Positions 51,612 to 60,442 of a stretch of DNA of 64,000 bases are shown here, one piece after another (within the stretch, counting starts at the first letter, position 1; each line of letters opens with the position of its first letter). The notes under the pieces are model-generated. The model had not been told where the DNA came from. It did not search any database and was given only the letters and a program-made list of their open reading frames with translations. A program made the position numbers and the translations under genes. The DNA is from Longilinea sp964536805. Its GTDB lineage: Bacteria; Chloroflexota; Anaerolineae; Anaerolineales; Anaerolineaceae. The DNA lies in contig CAZHYQ010000005.1 in assembly GCA_964536805.1 (NCBI GenBank), forward strand, positions 124,001 to 188,000, given 5' to 3'.

Positions 51612-52526
51612 ATGAAACACACACAAACAATAAAATTCAAATTACTTCTCTCTATAGCCATTATTGTCATCGGTTTTCTAGGATTTTTGACAATAAATGT
51701 CAAAGGACAAGATCAGTCCGCTACGGATTTATCTGAAAGATTGAAACTAAAAGGCGTTCCAATCAAGGACATAATCGTTACAAATCGTCTGCCCTATCAA
51801 GTAGAGATTGTTATCCAAAGCACAAGCGAAAATAGTGCATTATCAATGGATGATGTGTGGTATATGCAATTAACACGGCGAGAAGCGACTTTAGCTTATC
51901 GCATTGGAATGAAGCTAAATAATTACACTTTAATTGTTATAAATCAAAAAGGCGAAAAAATATCATGGGAACAAAACTTCTTATATCCAGGTGATTCGTC
52001 TCAAAACTTACCATCAGTTGGTCAGTCGATGTTGGATAACACAGCGACACGAGAAGTATTCATGAGCAAATTAAACTTTTCTGGTATGAATCTAGATATT
52101 TTGAGTGTCGATACTGAAATAACACCAGGTGATTATGGACAAATCGTGAATATTCAACTCTCTACTCCTAGCTTAGCTACTGCAAATCAACACTTACTCC
52201 CCTTTCTAGGCTCTCTTTCCAAGGTCTTGGATACAATCAATGCTGATTATGGTACTCGAGTTGTGCTATGTCATTTTCGCTTATTGGATGACAAAGGTAA
52301 TATTTTGTTAGATTTTGTTCAAGATGTGGAAACTCATATGAAACAATGGTCAGCAATTAAAGGTTTGACCCAGGAATGGTATCCACATCCTCAGGATACC
52401 GCTGCTCCCATAATTGAGACCTCCACACCTATTGCTTATCCGCCACAAGAAAATTCGACTAATAATTTAATGCCTTATCCATCCCCCGATTCAGAAAATA
52501 ATATCCCGGCTTATCCAGGACCATAA
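51612..52526 (+). CDS. Secreted protein of unknown function, AT-rich
   Basis: 304 aa from ATG 51612 (a TTG at 51582 is possible but lacks support; AAGAAGG precedes 51612). An N-terminal hydrophobic signal (about 9-30) ends near GQDQS. The mature part has no Cys-rich or enzymatic motif I know. The C-terminal 45 residues are Pro/Tyr-rich: YPHPQDTAAP, YPSPDSENN and ending in YPGP. Codon use is AT-rich like the frameshifted neighbour and unlike flanking genes, suggesting transfer. Confidence 0.7.
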   Translation: MKHTQTIKFKLLLSIAIIVIGFLGFLTINVKGQDQSATDLSERLKLKGVPIKDIIVTNRLPYQVEIVIQSTSENSALSMDDVWYMQLTRREATLAYRIGMKLNNYTLIVINQKGEKISWEQNFLYPGDSSQNLPSVGQSMLDNTATREVFMSKLNFSGMNLDILSVDTEITPGDYGQIVNIQLSTPSLATANQHLLPFLGSLSKVLDTINADYGTRVVLCHFRLLDDKGNILLDFVQDVETHMKQWSAIKGLTQEWYPHPQDTAAPIIETSTPIAYPPQENSTNNLMPYPSPDSENNIPAYPGP

Positions 52527-52948
52527 GAATAATTTTATTCATAAGCATTCGTGATGAAGAGAATGCCTGTAATAATGAATTTGAAATTGTAAATTGAGAT
52601 ATCCATAATTTTTTCCCATTTAATAATCGGGTTAACACATCCTATTGCTGGAACTTAGTTTCATTACCCAAAATTGAGCCACTTGACTATTGAATCACCT
52701 GTGAGCTAATTTCCTACGTTGCCTGTTCGTTAGAATAGGTAGTTACTATTTTTCCAGAGTATAACGAACTCCCGTTCTGTCAAAATTGGCGACCGAATCT
52801 AAGAACTGACCCAAAAAGGCAATTTGAACCGCATCCGTGTCAGCCGGCAGGGATCGTAAAATTGGGGTGGTTGACTTTCTTATTCATAACCTTAGATTTC
52901 TGATTTTGATGAAACTAAAGTAAAATCTCAACGGAGGATGGCCTTATC
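52527..52948. other. Intergenic stretch, no gene seen
   Basis: About 420 bp, AT-rich at first. No open frame with a start and ribosome site, no tRNA and no obvious hairpin. Composition returns toward the chromosomal norm near 52.8 kb, just before the next gene. Confidence 0.5.
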
Positions 52949-53881
52949 ATGTTAAGCGGAAACGAATACCTCGACAGCGTTCGCAATGGGCGCAATGAGT
53001 TTTGGCGGTATTTATTGGTGAACCTGGCAATGATATTTACCAGCCTGGTTCTGACCGTTGTCCTTCTGGTTGGAGTGTTTATTTTGGAAGGCGGCGTAAC
53101 TTTTGACCTAAGCCAACTTTCACCGATCTCTGTTTTCCTGGTTACCATGCTGCCCTTTCCGGCCGCTTTGTGCATTTTATGGATGGGTCAAAGATGGATT
53201 CACCGCCGGCCGATCCTTCAGTTGGTCAACCCATTCGGCAGGGTGCGCTGGCGTTTGCTGCTGGTTTCAGGCGCTGTATGGTTTGGTTTGGCCCTTGTGT
53301 CGGATCTGGTCTTGAGCCGGCTCCAACCCGGAAATTACGTCTGGACTTTTGAATTCAAAAAATTCCTGCCTTTCCTGCTGCTCAGCCTGATCCTGGTGCC
53401 GCTGCAAACGTCCACGGAGGAATTCATCTTTCGCGGATATCTTGCCCAGGGACTCAGCCTGCTAAATGCCGGCATCTGGCCGTCATTGATCATCCCCGCA
53501 CTGGTATTCGGTCTGCTGCACGGTTTTAACCCGGAGGTCGGTACTTACGGCATGCTGCTGACACTGCCGTTTTACATCGCCTTCGGTTTCATGGCGGGAT
53601 GGTTGACCCTTCGCAGCCGCGGCCTGGAGCTTTCTCTTGGTTTGCACATGGCCAATAACCTGTATGCATCCTTAATTGTGACCTTCCCGTCATCGGCTGT
53701 TGCGTCCCCGGCTCTGTTCAGCATTCAACAATATAATGCAAACTTGAGCCTGATCGTTTTTGGCGTGAGTGCACTGGTTTATCTGATTATTCTGTCGCCT
53801 ATTTTGAAGCGCATGCCACCTCTGGTGGTAAAGGCCCCTCCACCAGATCCTTTGGAGCAAGATCCAAACAACGAAATGTAA
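52949..53881 (+). CDS. CPBP (CAAX-protease-like) membrane protease
   Basis: 310 aa, about eight membrane helices. The family motifs are EEFIFRGYL (EExxxR), FGLLHGF (FxxxH) and a final HMANN (HxxxN), which together form the metal site of ABI/CPBP proteases. Bacterial members include factors for bacteriocin immunity and signalling; the substrate is not known. GGAGG lies about 11 nt before the ATG. Confidence 0.92.
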   Translation: MLSGNEYLDSVRNGRNEFWRYLLVNLAMIFTSLVLTVVLLVGVFILEGGVTFDLSQLSPISVFLVTMLPFPAALCILWMGQRWIHRRPILQLVNPFGRVRWRLLLVSGAVWFGLALVSDLVLSRLQPGNYVWTFEFKKFLPFLLLSLILVPLQTSTEEFIFRGYLAQGLSLLNAGIWPSLIIPALVFGLLHGFNPEVGTYGMLLTLPFYIAFGFMAGWLTLRSRGLELSLGLHMANNLYASLIVTFPSSAVASPALFSIQQYNANLSLIVFGVSALVYLIILSPILKRMPPLVVKAPPPDPLEQDPNNEM

Positions 53882-53960
53882 AGTTTGGAAGGTGTGGCTG
53901 TCAGTGGTCAATGCTCAAAAGAGGCCGAACCCGTTTTTCAAATCGATAACAGCCTGCGGC

Positions 53961-53969
53961 TGGTATAAT
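53961..53969 (+). promoter_or_regulatory. Extended -10 of the NusG-like gene
   Basis: TGGTATAAT, about 32 nt before the ATG at 54002; no convincing -35. Confidence 0.5.
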
Positions 53970-54001
53970 TTGACTGAATAAATCTGCCGACTGAGGATTC
54001 C

Positions 54002-54565
54002 ATGGCGTCGTTCTGGTATGCCATTCAAAGCCATCCAAATAAGGAAGATTTCCTCTGGAATCAACTCCGATTGCGGGATATCGAGGTCTTCTATCCGCGC
54101 GTGCGGGTGCATACGGTCAACCCAAGGGCGCGCAAGATCAAGGCTTACTTCACGGGTTATTTATTCGTGCGTGTTGATTTGGATGAGATGGGTGTTTCAA
54201 CATTGCAATGGATGCCGCATGCCCGCGGGTTAATTTCTTTTGGCGGCGAGCCGGCGGTGGTGCCGGAGGGTTTGATCAGCGCCATCCGCCAGCGCGTTGG
54301 CGAGATTTCAAAAGCAGGCGGTGAGTTGTTTGACGGACTGCAGGCGGGCGATGAAGTCATCATCCACGATGGACCCTTCGCCGGATATGAAGGCATATTT
54401 GACCTGCGCCTGACCGGCAGCGAGCGGGTGCGAGTGCTTTTGCAGCTCCTCAACCATACCCAGATACCGGTGGAATTGGACGCCGGCACAATTCGCAAAA
54501 AGAAAACGGCAGGTCCAAATAACCTTCCTGAGCGTCCCAAAGTTATTAAAGGTAATAAGAATTAG
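54002..54565 (+). CDS. NusG paralogue (RfaH/LoaP-like antiterminator)
   Basis: 187 aa. An NGN domain (FWYAIQSHPNKEDFLWNQL, RKIKAYFTGYLFVRVDL) and a C-terminal KOW domain (AGDEVIIHDGPFAGYEGIF, LQLLNHTQIPVELDAGTI). It lacks the secE-rplK neighbourhood of housekeeping nusG, so it is a paralogue that likely acts on specific operons, as RfaH or LoaP do. No polysaccharide or secondary metabolite operon follows directly. GAGG precedes the ATG. Confidence 0.9.
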   Translation: MASFWYAIQSHPNKEDFLWNQLRLRDIEVFYPRVRVHTVNPRARKIKAYFTGYLFVRVDLDEMGVSTLQWMPHARGLISFGGEPAVVPEGLISAIRQRVGEISKAGGELFDGLQAGDEVIIHDGPFAGYEGIFDLRLTGSERVRVLLQLLNHTQIPVELDAGTIRKKKTAGPNNLPERPKVIKGNKN

Positions 54566-54588
54566 CGCTCCCCAGTCCGGGGAGCGCT
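54564..54588. terminator. Perfect inverted repeat between convergent genes
   Basis: AGCGCTCCCC / GGGGAGCGCT, 10-bp stem with a 5-nt loop, overlapping the stop of the NusG-like gene. No strong T-run on the plus strand; TTCTTATT follows on the minus strand after trpB. Confidence 0.6.
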
Positions 54589-54620
54589 AGTGATGAATGG
54601 CGTGGGAGCAGTAATTCGCT

Positions 54621-55994
54621 TCAGGCCGGGATATTGACCCGGGGCAGCCTTGCCTGGATGTTCGAAAGCTGTTCCTCGGCCAGGGCATCATCTTCCAGGT
54701 TGCCGGAGAGATAGCTGTTGTAGGCAGCCAGGTCAAAGTGGCCGTGGCCAGATAGGTTGAAGAGAATGACCTTCTTTTCACCAGTTTTTTTGGCTTCCAG
54801 GGCTTCATCGATGGCTGCGCGGATGGCATGCGACGATTCGGGCGCTGGCAAAATGCCTTCTGTGCGGGTGAACTGCACTGCCGCTTCAAACACATCCAGT
54901 TGCCGGACGGCAGCAGCATCAATCAGGCCGGCGTCGTACAGCGCGCTAAGCGTTGGCGACATGCCGTGATAACGCAATCCGCCAGCGTGGATGGATGGCG
55001 GCAGAAAATCGTGCCCAAGAGTGTACATTTTTACGATGGGTGCCATTTTGGCGGTATCGCCAAAATCGAAAGCGTAAATGCCGCGCGTCAATGAAGGCGT
55101 GGCAGCCGGTTCGACGGCCAGCAGGCGCGTTCGCTGCCCGTTGCGCAGGTTTTCCCGCAGGAAGGGGAAGGCAATGCCGGAGAAATTGGATCCGCCGCCC
55201 ACGCATCCAATGACCACGTCCGGATATTCGCCGGCCATGTCCATTTGTTTCAGCGCTTCTTCGCCGATGACGGTCTGGTGCAGCAGCACATGGTTGAGCA
55301 CCGAACCAAGCCCGTACTTCTTCCGGCCTTCAGAAACGGCTGCCGCTTCTGCCGCTTCGGAGATGGCGATGCCCAACGAGCCTGGATTGTCGGGGTCTTG
55401 AGCCAGAATTGCCCGGCCGGTGTTGGTGCGGTCAGTAGGGCTGGCAAAAATCTGCGCGCCGTAGGTTTCAATCAGGTTGCGGCGGTAGGGTTTCTGATTA
55501 TAAGAAACCTTGACCATGTACACTTCGAGATCCATATCGAAGAACTGACAGGCCATGGCAAGCGCAGTGCCCCACTGGCCGGCGCCTGTTTCAGTGGTCA
55601 TGGCATGCGTGCCGGCGATTTTATTATAAAAAGCCTGCGGGACGGCTGAATTGGATTTGTGGCTGCCGGAGGGTGAAACGCCTTCATATTTGTAGTAAAT
55701 ATGAGCGGGCGTGCCCAATGCCTTCTCCAGCCGGCGTGCCCGTATCAGGGGTGTCGGCCGCCAGAGTTTATATATCTCGCGCACCTCTTCGGGGATGTCA
55801 ATATAACGCTCCGTGCTGATCTCCTGTTCAATAATATTCATTGGAAATAACACGGATAGGAAATCCGGCGTCACAGGTTCCAGCGTAACCGGGTGCAGGA
55901 CCGGCGCTGGCGCAACCGGGCTGTCGGCGTTGATGTTATACCAGGTACGCGGAAGGTCGGTCTCATTCAATAAAAAGCGGATCTGTTCAGACAT
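54621..55994 (-). CDS. trpB: TrpB2-type tryptophan synthase beta chain
   Basis: 457 aa, longer than TrpB1 (about 400). PLP Lys is in PSGSHKSNSA; the phosphate loop is CVGGGSNFSG; an ETGAGQWG stretch matches the TrpB catalytic Glu region (ETGAGQxG). The extra N-terminal residues and internal insertions fit TrpB2, which condenses serine and indole and is often unlinked to trpA. AGGAGG precedes the ATG. A Trp-specific T-box leader precedes it. No trpA nearby. Confidence 0.94.
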   Translation of the reverse strand: MSEQIRFLLNETDLPRTWYNINADSPVAPAPVLHPVTLEPVTPDFLSVLFPMNIIEQEISTERYIDIPEEVREIYKLWRPTPLIRARRLEKALGTPAHIYYKYEGVSPSGSHKSNSAVPQAFYNKIAGTHAMTTETGAGQWGTALAMACQFFDMDLEVYMVKVSYNQKPYRRNLIETYGAQIFASPTDRTNTGRAILAQDPDNPGSLGIAISEAAEAAAVSEGRKKYGLGSVLNHVLLHQTVIGEEALKQMDMAGEYPDVVIGCVGGGSNFSGIAFPFLRENLRNGQRTRLLAVEPAATPSLTRGIYAFDFGDTAKMAPIVKMYTLGHDFLPPSIHAGGLRYHGMSPTLSALYDAGLIDAAAVRQLDVFEAAVQFTRTEGILPAPESSHAIRAAIDEALEAKKTGEKKVILFNLSGHGHFDLAAYNSYLSGNLEDDALAEEQLSNIQARLPRVNIPA

Positions 55995-56137
55995 GGTTTC
56001 CTCCTAAAAATGAGTCAATGGGTTGAGGCGATCATCGATTTTGGCCTCTGGCTTGCCCTTGTTGCGGGGCATGTTCGTCCTGCAATGCCCGGCGGAACCT
56101 CGACGTTTGGCCACTTGCAAGGTTTGCCTCCAGAAAA

Positions 56138-56490
56138 CAAAAAACCAGCGTCGATCCCATGCGGGATCTTCTCCCGATGGGGACGAACGCTGGTCCGTGG
56201 TGCCACCCCGGTTAGGCTGACTTGCTTTCTTTACAAAAATTCCCCTGGTGTAGGCACCAGGGGAATAATAGCCAGCCTCACTCTTTCGGGTACAGCGATT
56301 GGTTCGCGATACCCTTTGCCTAGATAACGGTGGCAGCTCCGGCACGGGTTACTGGGCCGCTAGGCCGTTCTCCCTGCAACTCCAAGGTCCATTCCGCTTC
56401 GCTGTCCGGGCAGGTTCTCACCTTCTCCTGCTCTCTGTGCCGTCCGGGCGAAACATACTCGTCCTCTTCAACGTCTTTGATTGTTGATTT
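56138..56490 (-). promoter_or_regulatory. T-box leader, tryptophan specific (trpB)
   Basis: Minus strand T-box GGGTGGCACCACGG (plus 56195-56208) and a terminator stem ACCAGCGT/ACGCTGGT (plus 56144-56151 and 56187-56194) with a T-run. The 5' part has GACGAGTA (plus 56456-56463). The specifier is TGG (Trp) at plus 56389-56391, preceded by GGAA. Uncharged tRNA-Trp should prevent termination and raise trpB expression. Confidence 0.95.
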
Positions 56491-56496
56491 CTAGAA

Positions 56497-56524
56497 ATTA
56501 TAAACGCCGAAAAACTTTTGTCAA
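56497..56524 (-). promoter_or_regulatory. trpB T-box promoter
   Basis: Minus strand TTGACA, 16 bp, TATAAT: an exact match to both consensus hexamers. The start would lie near 56490, at the beginning of the leader. Confidence 0.9.
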
Positions 56525-56565
56525 TAGGGAGTTTTTTACTCTTATTTACGGAGGAATTCAGCAAT

Positions 56566-57051
56566 TTACTGCTTTGCCAGGGCTGCATGCCAGGTCTTCA
56601 ATCCTTCCAGATGTTCCTCTTCATGATCCAGCACAATATCCTTGACCAACCCTATCAATGGATGGTTCTTCATCCAGGGATATCTGGCCGGATCCGTCAA
56701 GGATTGCTCGGGAATCTCCTCAATCCGGCGCACCAGCTGTTTGCGGACCGAAACAAAATCATCCTGAACGCGTCCCAACTCGCGATCTTTACTTTCCTGG
56801 TACCAGATCTCATTGACCTTCAGGAATTCAGGATTAAAAATATCGCTCTGCGGTTTCCCTTCCTGGCCGGACTGGAAAAGCACCTTGATCATCTCCGACT
56901 CCCAGCGGCTGATGTGCACCAGCACGTCCTTGACCGACCAGATACCATATGCTCCAGGCTTGACCAGATCTTCCGGCTGGACGTCATCCAACAGGGCATT
57001 GATTTGGTCCCGGTTATCGGCCATCAGCCGCAGCAGCTCATCCTTTGTCAT
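56566..57051 (-). CDS. DinB/ClbS-like four-helix protein
   Basis: 161 aa. MTKDELLRLMADNRDQINALLDDV, then WSVKDVLVHISRWESEMIKVL (His in helix 2) and DIVLDHEEEHLEGLKTWH (His-rich helix 4). This is the metal-binding four-helix pattern of the DinB/YfiT and ClbS groups, some of which act in thiol transfer or colibactin resistance. GGGAGG precedes the ATG. Substrate not known. Confidence 0.85.
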   Translation of the reverse strand: MTKDELLRLMADNRDQINALLDDVQPEDLVKPGAYGIWSVKDVLVHISRWESEMIKVLFQSGQEGKPQSDIFNPEFLKVNEIWYQESKDRELGRVQDDFVSVRKQLVRRIEEIPEQSLTDPARYPWMKNHPLIGLVKDIVLDHEEEHLEGLKTWHAALAKQ

Positions 57052-57102
57052 AATCCCTCCCGGATTTTAGCGCCTGAAAATGAATAATAAAATTACTGGT
57101 GG

Positions 57103-58527
57103 TTAGCGGACAGTGGTGAAGTAGTCTGTTTCAATTCCCTGCCAGGTTTCACCCGGATTGGGACGCAGGTAGCTGCCCAGCAGCGGGGTGGCAGACCGGG
57201 TTTCAGCGGCCATGCGTTGGGCGACCCGGCGCAGAGAGAAGTGGGCATTGGGCGCCGAGCGCAGAGAGATGAAATGGTCCAGGCTGCGCCAGTTGCAGCC
57301 TAGCAGCACGCGCCGGTTGAAGGCATTGGGGACGATATAGGCGGCAACCTGCGGGTTGAAGGCTGCAATTTCCTCATAACAATTTTGAGCGGCCTGCATG
57401 GCTTTCCGATAGGGTTCTTCGAACCCGGCAGCCGCCATCTGGCGCGGCAAGGCGTAACCCAGGCGGGCAGTGAGGGGCTGGGGCGTTTGGGTCATCATGC
57501 GGTGGCGTTTCAGCTCAAAGTAGCCGCCCTGGTCGAGAATCAAGTCAAAGGTGTAGGATGCGAATTCGAGTTCGCGCAAGGGCATGTCGTGCTGAGTACG
57601 GTCGGCGAACAGCAGACTGACGAGCTTTTCGCGTTCGAGCCGGGAAGAGTTCTGAACATATTGATAACATTGCGCATAGCTATAACAACTGAATCGGTAT
57701 AAAGCGGCTGCCAGGGCACGGTTTTCAACGGCGGTTTCGCAGGAAACGAGCTGGCACCAATCCTCGACCTGAGCGGGCAACTTGATTTCACCAGCTGCCT
57801 GGGTCAGGCTGGCAGCGGTAGATTGCCAATAGGGTACTGCCTCGGCATATTTGAGAAGTGTGGGGACGCTTTCAAGCGCAGCCTGTTTGATTTCAGCGCC
57901 GGTTTGCTGAACTTCAGCGAGGGGATGGGAGAGCATTTTACTCACCGCGTGTTCCAACGCGCGCGCATTGATGGTCATTCCAACATTGGCCAGAGATGCC
58001 GCCGGTAAAAGAAAGCGGCAAACATCCACATATTTCGACCGCAGTCTGCGTTCCCAGGCAGCATCGCTTTCTTCTGCCTTACGCGGGTTATCCGCGGCAA
58101 TCACCGCCTGAACGGCTGGAAGAGATTCCTGATATGTATCGAATAATAACTGGCACGTCTGGATAAATTTCTCCCGCAAAGGATGGCCTTCAAGTTCAGC
58201 CGGGATATGGAAAGCGTCGCGGTTCCACTTTTGATAGCGGGTGGATTTTTCAGTGTATGATGCCAGCCGGTTTGACTCCAGCACCTCGACGGCCAGCCGC
58301 GAGATATTTTCAACCGCGATATGCAGCACGGCATGTTCGGCCACCGAGGCATGTCCATAACCAACAACCCATTTTTCATGAAATTCGGCCGATTTCTCCT
58401 CGGAAAGTTCAGCCGCGATCTCTCGAAAGCTTTGCGGTGCGCGTGAAGTTTTGGCAAATGTTACCGCGATGGTTTCGGGCGGGATTTTTTGGGGATCGAG
58501 CAGGTAAACCTGGCGTTTAGCGGTCAT
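57103..58527 (-). CDS. thyX: Double-domain ThyX (flavin-dependent thymidylate synthase)
   Basis: 474 aa, about twice the usual length. The N half has GYGHASVAEHA (about 56-66) and ESNRLASYTEKSTRY (84-98), a variant of the ThyX RHRxxSxxxxSxRY signature without its RHR. The C half has RHRMMTQTPQPLTARLGY (341-358), which keeps RHR but loses the Ser. Together they look like a fused pair in which each half supplies part of the site. It converts dUMP to dTMP using methylene-THF and FAD. Start overlaps ribF by 11 nt. Confidence 0.85.
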   Translation of the reverse strand: MTAKRQVYLLDPQKIPPETIAVTFAKTSRAPQSFREIAAELSEEKSAEFHEKWVVGYGHASVAEHAVLHIAVENISRLAVEVLESNRLASYTEKSTRYQKWNRDAFHIPAELEGHPLREKFIQTCQLLFDTYQESLPAVQAVIAADNPRKAEESDAAWERRLRSKYVDVCRFLLPAASLANVGMTINARALEHAVSKMLSHPLAEVQQTGAEIKQAALESVPTLLKYAEAVPYWQSTAASLTQAAGEIKLPAQVEDWCQLVSCETAVENRALAAALYRFSCYSYAQCYQYVQNSSRLEREKLVSLLFADRTQHDMPLRELEFASYTFDLILDQGGYFELKRHRMMTQTPQPLTARLGYALPRQMAAAGFEEPYRKAMQAAQNCYEEIAAFNPQVAAYIVPNAFNRRVLLGCNWRSLDHFISLRSAPNAHFSLRRVAQRMAAETRSATPLLGSYLRPNPGETWQGIETDYFTTVR

Positions 58528-59455
58528 GGTTAAGAACCTCGCGGGAGCGCTGGATATCCAAATGGATTTGGTCGATCAAAGTTTGGATGCTCGGAAAACG
58601 CAATTCCGGCCGCTGATATTCGACGAATTCAAGGCGGGCCAGTTGACCGTAAAGGTCGGGATCGCCGGGCAGATCCATAATATAGGCTTCAATGCGGGCT
58701 GGGACGGGTTGATCTTCAAAGGTCGGACGCAAACCGATATTTGTGACTGAAGGCCAGCGTCGGCCTTGCACGGTAACCCAGGTGGCGTAAACGCCGTGTC
58801 CGGGGGCAATGCATTGTTCCGGGATCGTGATATTGGCGGTCGGGAAACCAAGGCCGTGGCCGCGTCCGTCGCCGTGCGTGATGATGCCATCGACAGAGTA
58901 ATTCCGCCCCAACAATTCCGCGGCAGCGCTGACATTGCCCTGAGTCAGCAGTTCGCGGATGCGACTGGACGATATGGCTTCATTTTGCGAGTCGGGTACC
59001 TGCTCAACCACGCTGACATGGAAACCCAGTTGGTCGCCAATTTGTTTCAAAACCAGCAAGGTGCCTTCGCGGCCGCGGCCTAGTGCGAAATTGAAGCCCG
59101 CGAAAAGGCGAACAAGGCCAAGGCGTTCTTTCATCCAGACCATAAAATCGGCTGCGGTCAGCGAAGCCAATTGCCGATTGAATTCCAGCGTAATGACTTC
59201 ATCCACCCCGAGGTTTGCCAACAATTCGGCGCGTTCATCCGGCATACTGAGATAAACTGGGTTCTTGATTTGACGCAGGACGACCACCGGGTGGGGAAAA
59301 AAGGTGACAACAACCGCTGGCAGACCTTCGGCATGGGCGCCGGCTACCATTTGTTTAATAATCGTCTGATGCCCGCGGTGCACGCCGTCGAAAACGCCAA
59401 TGGCCAGCCAGGAACGATCCAATTTCATGTCTTCCAGAGATCGGTGATGCGGCAT
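58517..59455 (-). CDS. ribF: Bifunctional riboflavin kinase/FAD synthetase RibF
   Basis: 312 aa from ATG 59455, chosen because GGAG lies 5 nt upstream; an open frame continues upstream but overlaps truB. The N-terminal FAD synthetase domain has AIGVFDGVHRGHQ; later SSRIRELLTQGNV, and the flavokinase domain GDGRGHGLGFPTANI and ARIEAYIMDL. Makes FMN and FAD, which the neighbouring ThyX needs. Overlaps thyX start. Confidence 0.95.
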   Translation of the reverse strand: MPHHRSLEDMKLDRSWLAIGVFDGVHRGHQTIIKQMVAGAHAEGLPAVVVTFFPHPVVVLRQIKNPVYLSMPDERAELLANLGVDEVITLEFNRQLASLTAADFMVWMKERLGLVRLFAGFNFALGRGREGTLLVLKQIGDQLGFHVSVVEQVPDSQNEAISSSRIRELLTQGNVSAAAELLGRNYSVDGIITHGDGRGHGLGFPTANITIPEQCIAPGHGVYATWVTVQGRRWPSVTNIGLRPTFEDQPVPARIEAYIMDLPGDPDLYGQLARLEFVEYQRPELRFPSIQTLIDQIHLDIQRSREVLNHDR

Positions 59456-59477
59456 TGATTCTCCAGAAAGGACTTTT

Positions 59478-60389
59478 TTACGAGAAAAAGACCTTCTTAG
59501 GCTGCCATTCGTTGGTTTCAGCAACGTATTCGAGCAGCGCAACCAGCTCGCCCTGTTCATTGATACCGCGCGCCATGGGTCCTTCATTGGTTGCGGCTGG
59601 AATTCGATGGCCGTGGCGAATCAGATCCATATGCTCGAGGGTCAGTTCGATGGCCGGCCAGTCGGAAAGGGCTTCTGCCGCCGGGATCAGGTATTGATAC
59701 CAGTTGCCGTCCTCAAAGGCCTCCCGCAATTTTCGCAGTGGAACGGCATCGCGCAAGGTGAAGCGGCCCGATTTTGTGCGGCGCAACCCCACCAGGTGCG
59801 CACCCACGCCCATTTTTTCACCCAGGTCATGAGCCAGCGAGCGGACGTAGGTACCCGAGGAACAATATACATCAATCACTGCTTCTGGCGGCGCCCATTC
59901 GAGGAGTTCGAGGTGGTATACCGTAATCCGGCGCGGGGCCAGTTCCACTTCCTCGCCGTCGCGTGCCATTTCGTAGGCTTTGCGGCCTTTGACTTTGACG
60001 GCTGAATAGGGAGGCGGTATCTGTTCGATTTCGCCGACGAAACCTTGCAGGGCTTCCTCGAACTGTTCTTCGGTGATGTGGTCGACCGGTGCAGAGCGCG
60101 TGATGCGTCCCTCGGAGTCATAGGTGTCTGTGGAGGTTCCCAACCTCACGACCGCCTGGTAGCGTTTATCGGAGGCGGAAACATACTCGCTCAGGCGTAC
60201 CGCCGGTCCCAGAAGGATGACCAATACGCCGGAGGCACGCGGGTCCAGGGTGCCGGTATGACCGGCACGTTTGATGTTGGTCCCTTTGCGGACTACTTGA
60301 ACGACGTCATGGGAGGTGAGTCCGACCGGTTTGTCAACAACCAGGACACCAGATATGGCATTCTTGAGATCAAATTCGCCGTTTCCCAT
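59478..60389 (-). CDS. truB: tRNA pseudouridine-55 synthase TruB
   Basis: 303 aa. GVLVVDKPVGLTSHDVV, RAGHTGTLDPRASGVL with the catalytic Asp, and YRLP-type and CSSGTYVRSLAHDLG blocks are those of TruB; a PUA-like C-terminal end follows. It makes pseudouridine 55 in tRNA T-loops. Between rbfA and ribF, as in many bacteria. Confidence 0.97.
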   Translation of the reverse strand: MGNGEFDLKNAISGVLVVDKPVGLTSHDVVQVVRKGTNIKRAGHTGTLDPRASGVLVILLGPAVRLSEYVSASDKRYQAVVRLGTSTDTYDSEGRITRSAPVDHITEEQFEEALQGFVGEIEQIPPPYSAVKVKGRKAYEMARDGEEVELAPRRITVYHLELLEWAPPEAVIDVYCSSGTYVRSLAHDLGEKMGVGAHLVGLRRTKSGRFTLRDAVPLRKLREAFEDGNWYQYLIPAAEALSDWPAIELTLEHMDLIRHGHRIPAATNEGPMARGINEQGELVALLEYVAETNEWQPKKVFFS

Positions 60390-60442
60390 TGATTTACCCC
60401 ACGGGTGATGGAATCTTCTCCAGGCAGCTCAGCTCAGGAGGA

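Noticed and set aside
50572..52948. AT-rich island as an integrated mobile element
   Set aside because: No integrase, transposase, attachment repeat or tRNA border is seen; only composition supports transfer.
59587..59587. Upstream start for ribF giving 356 residues
   Set aside because: It overlaps truB by more than 100 bases and adds non-family sequence; GGAG supports the ATG at 59455.
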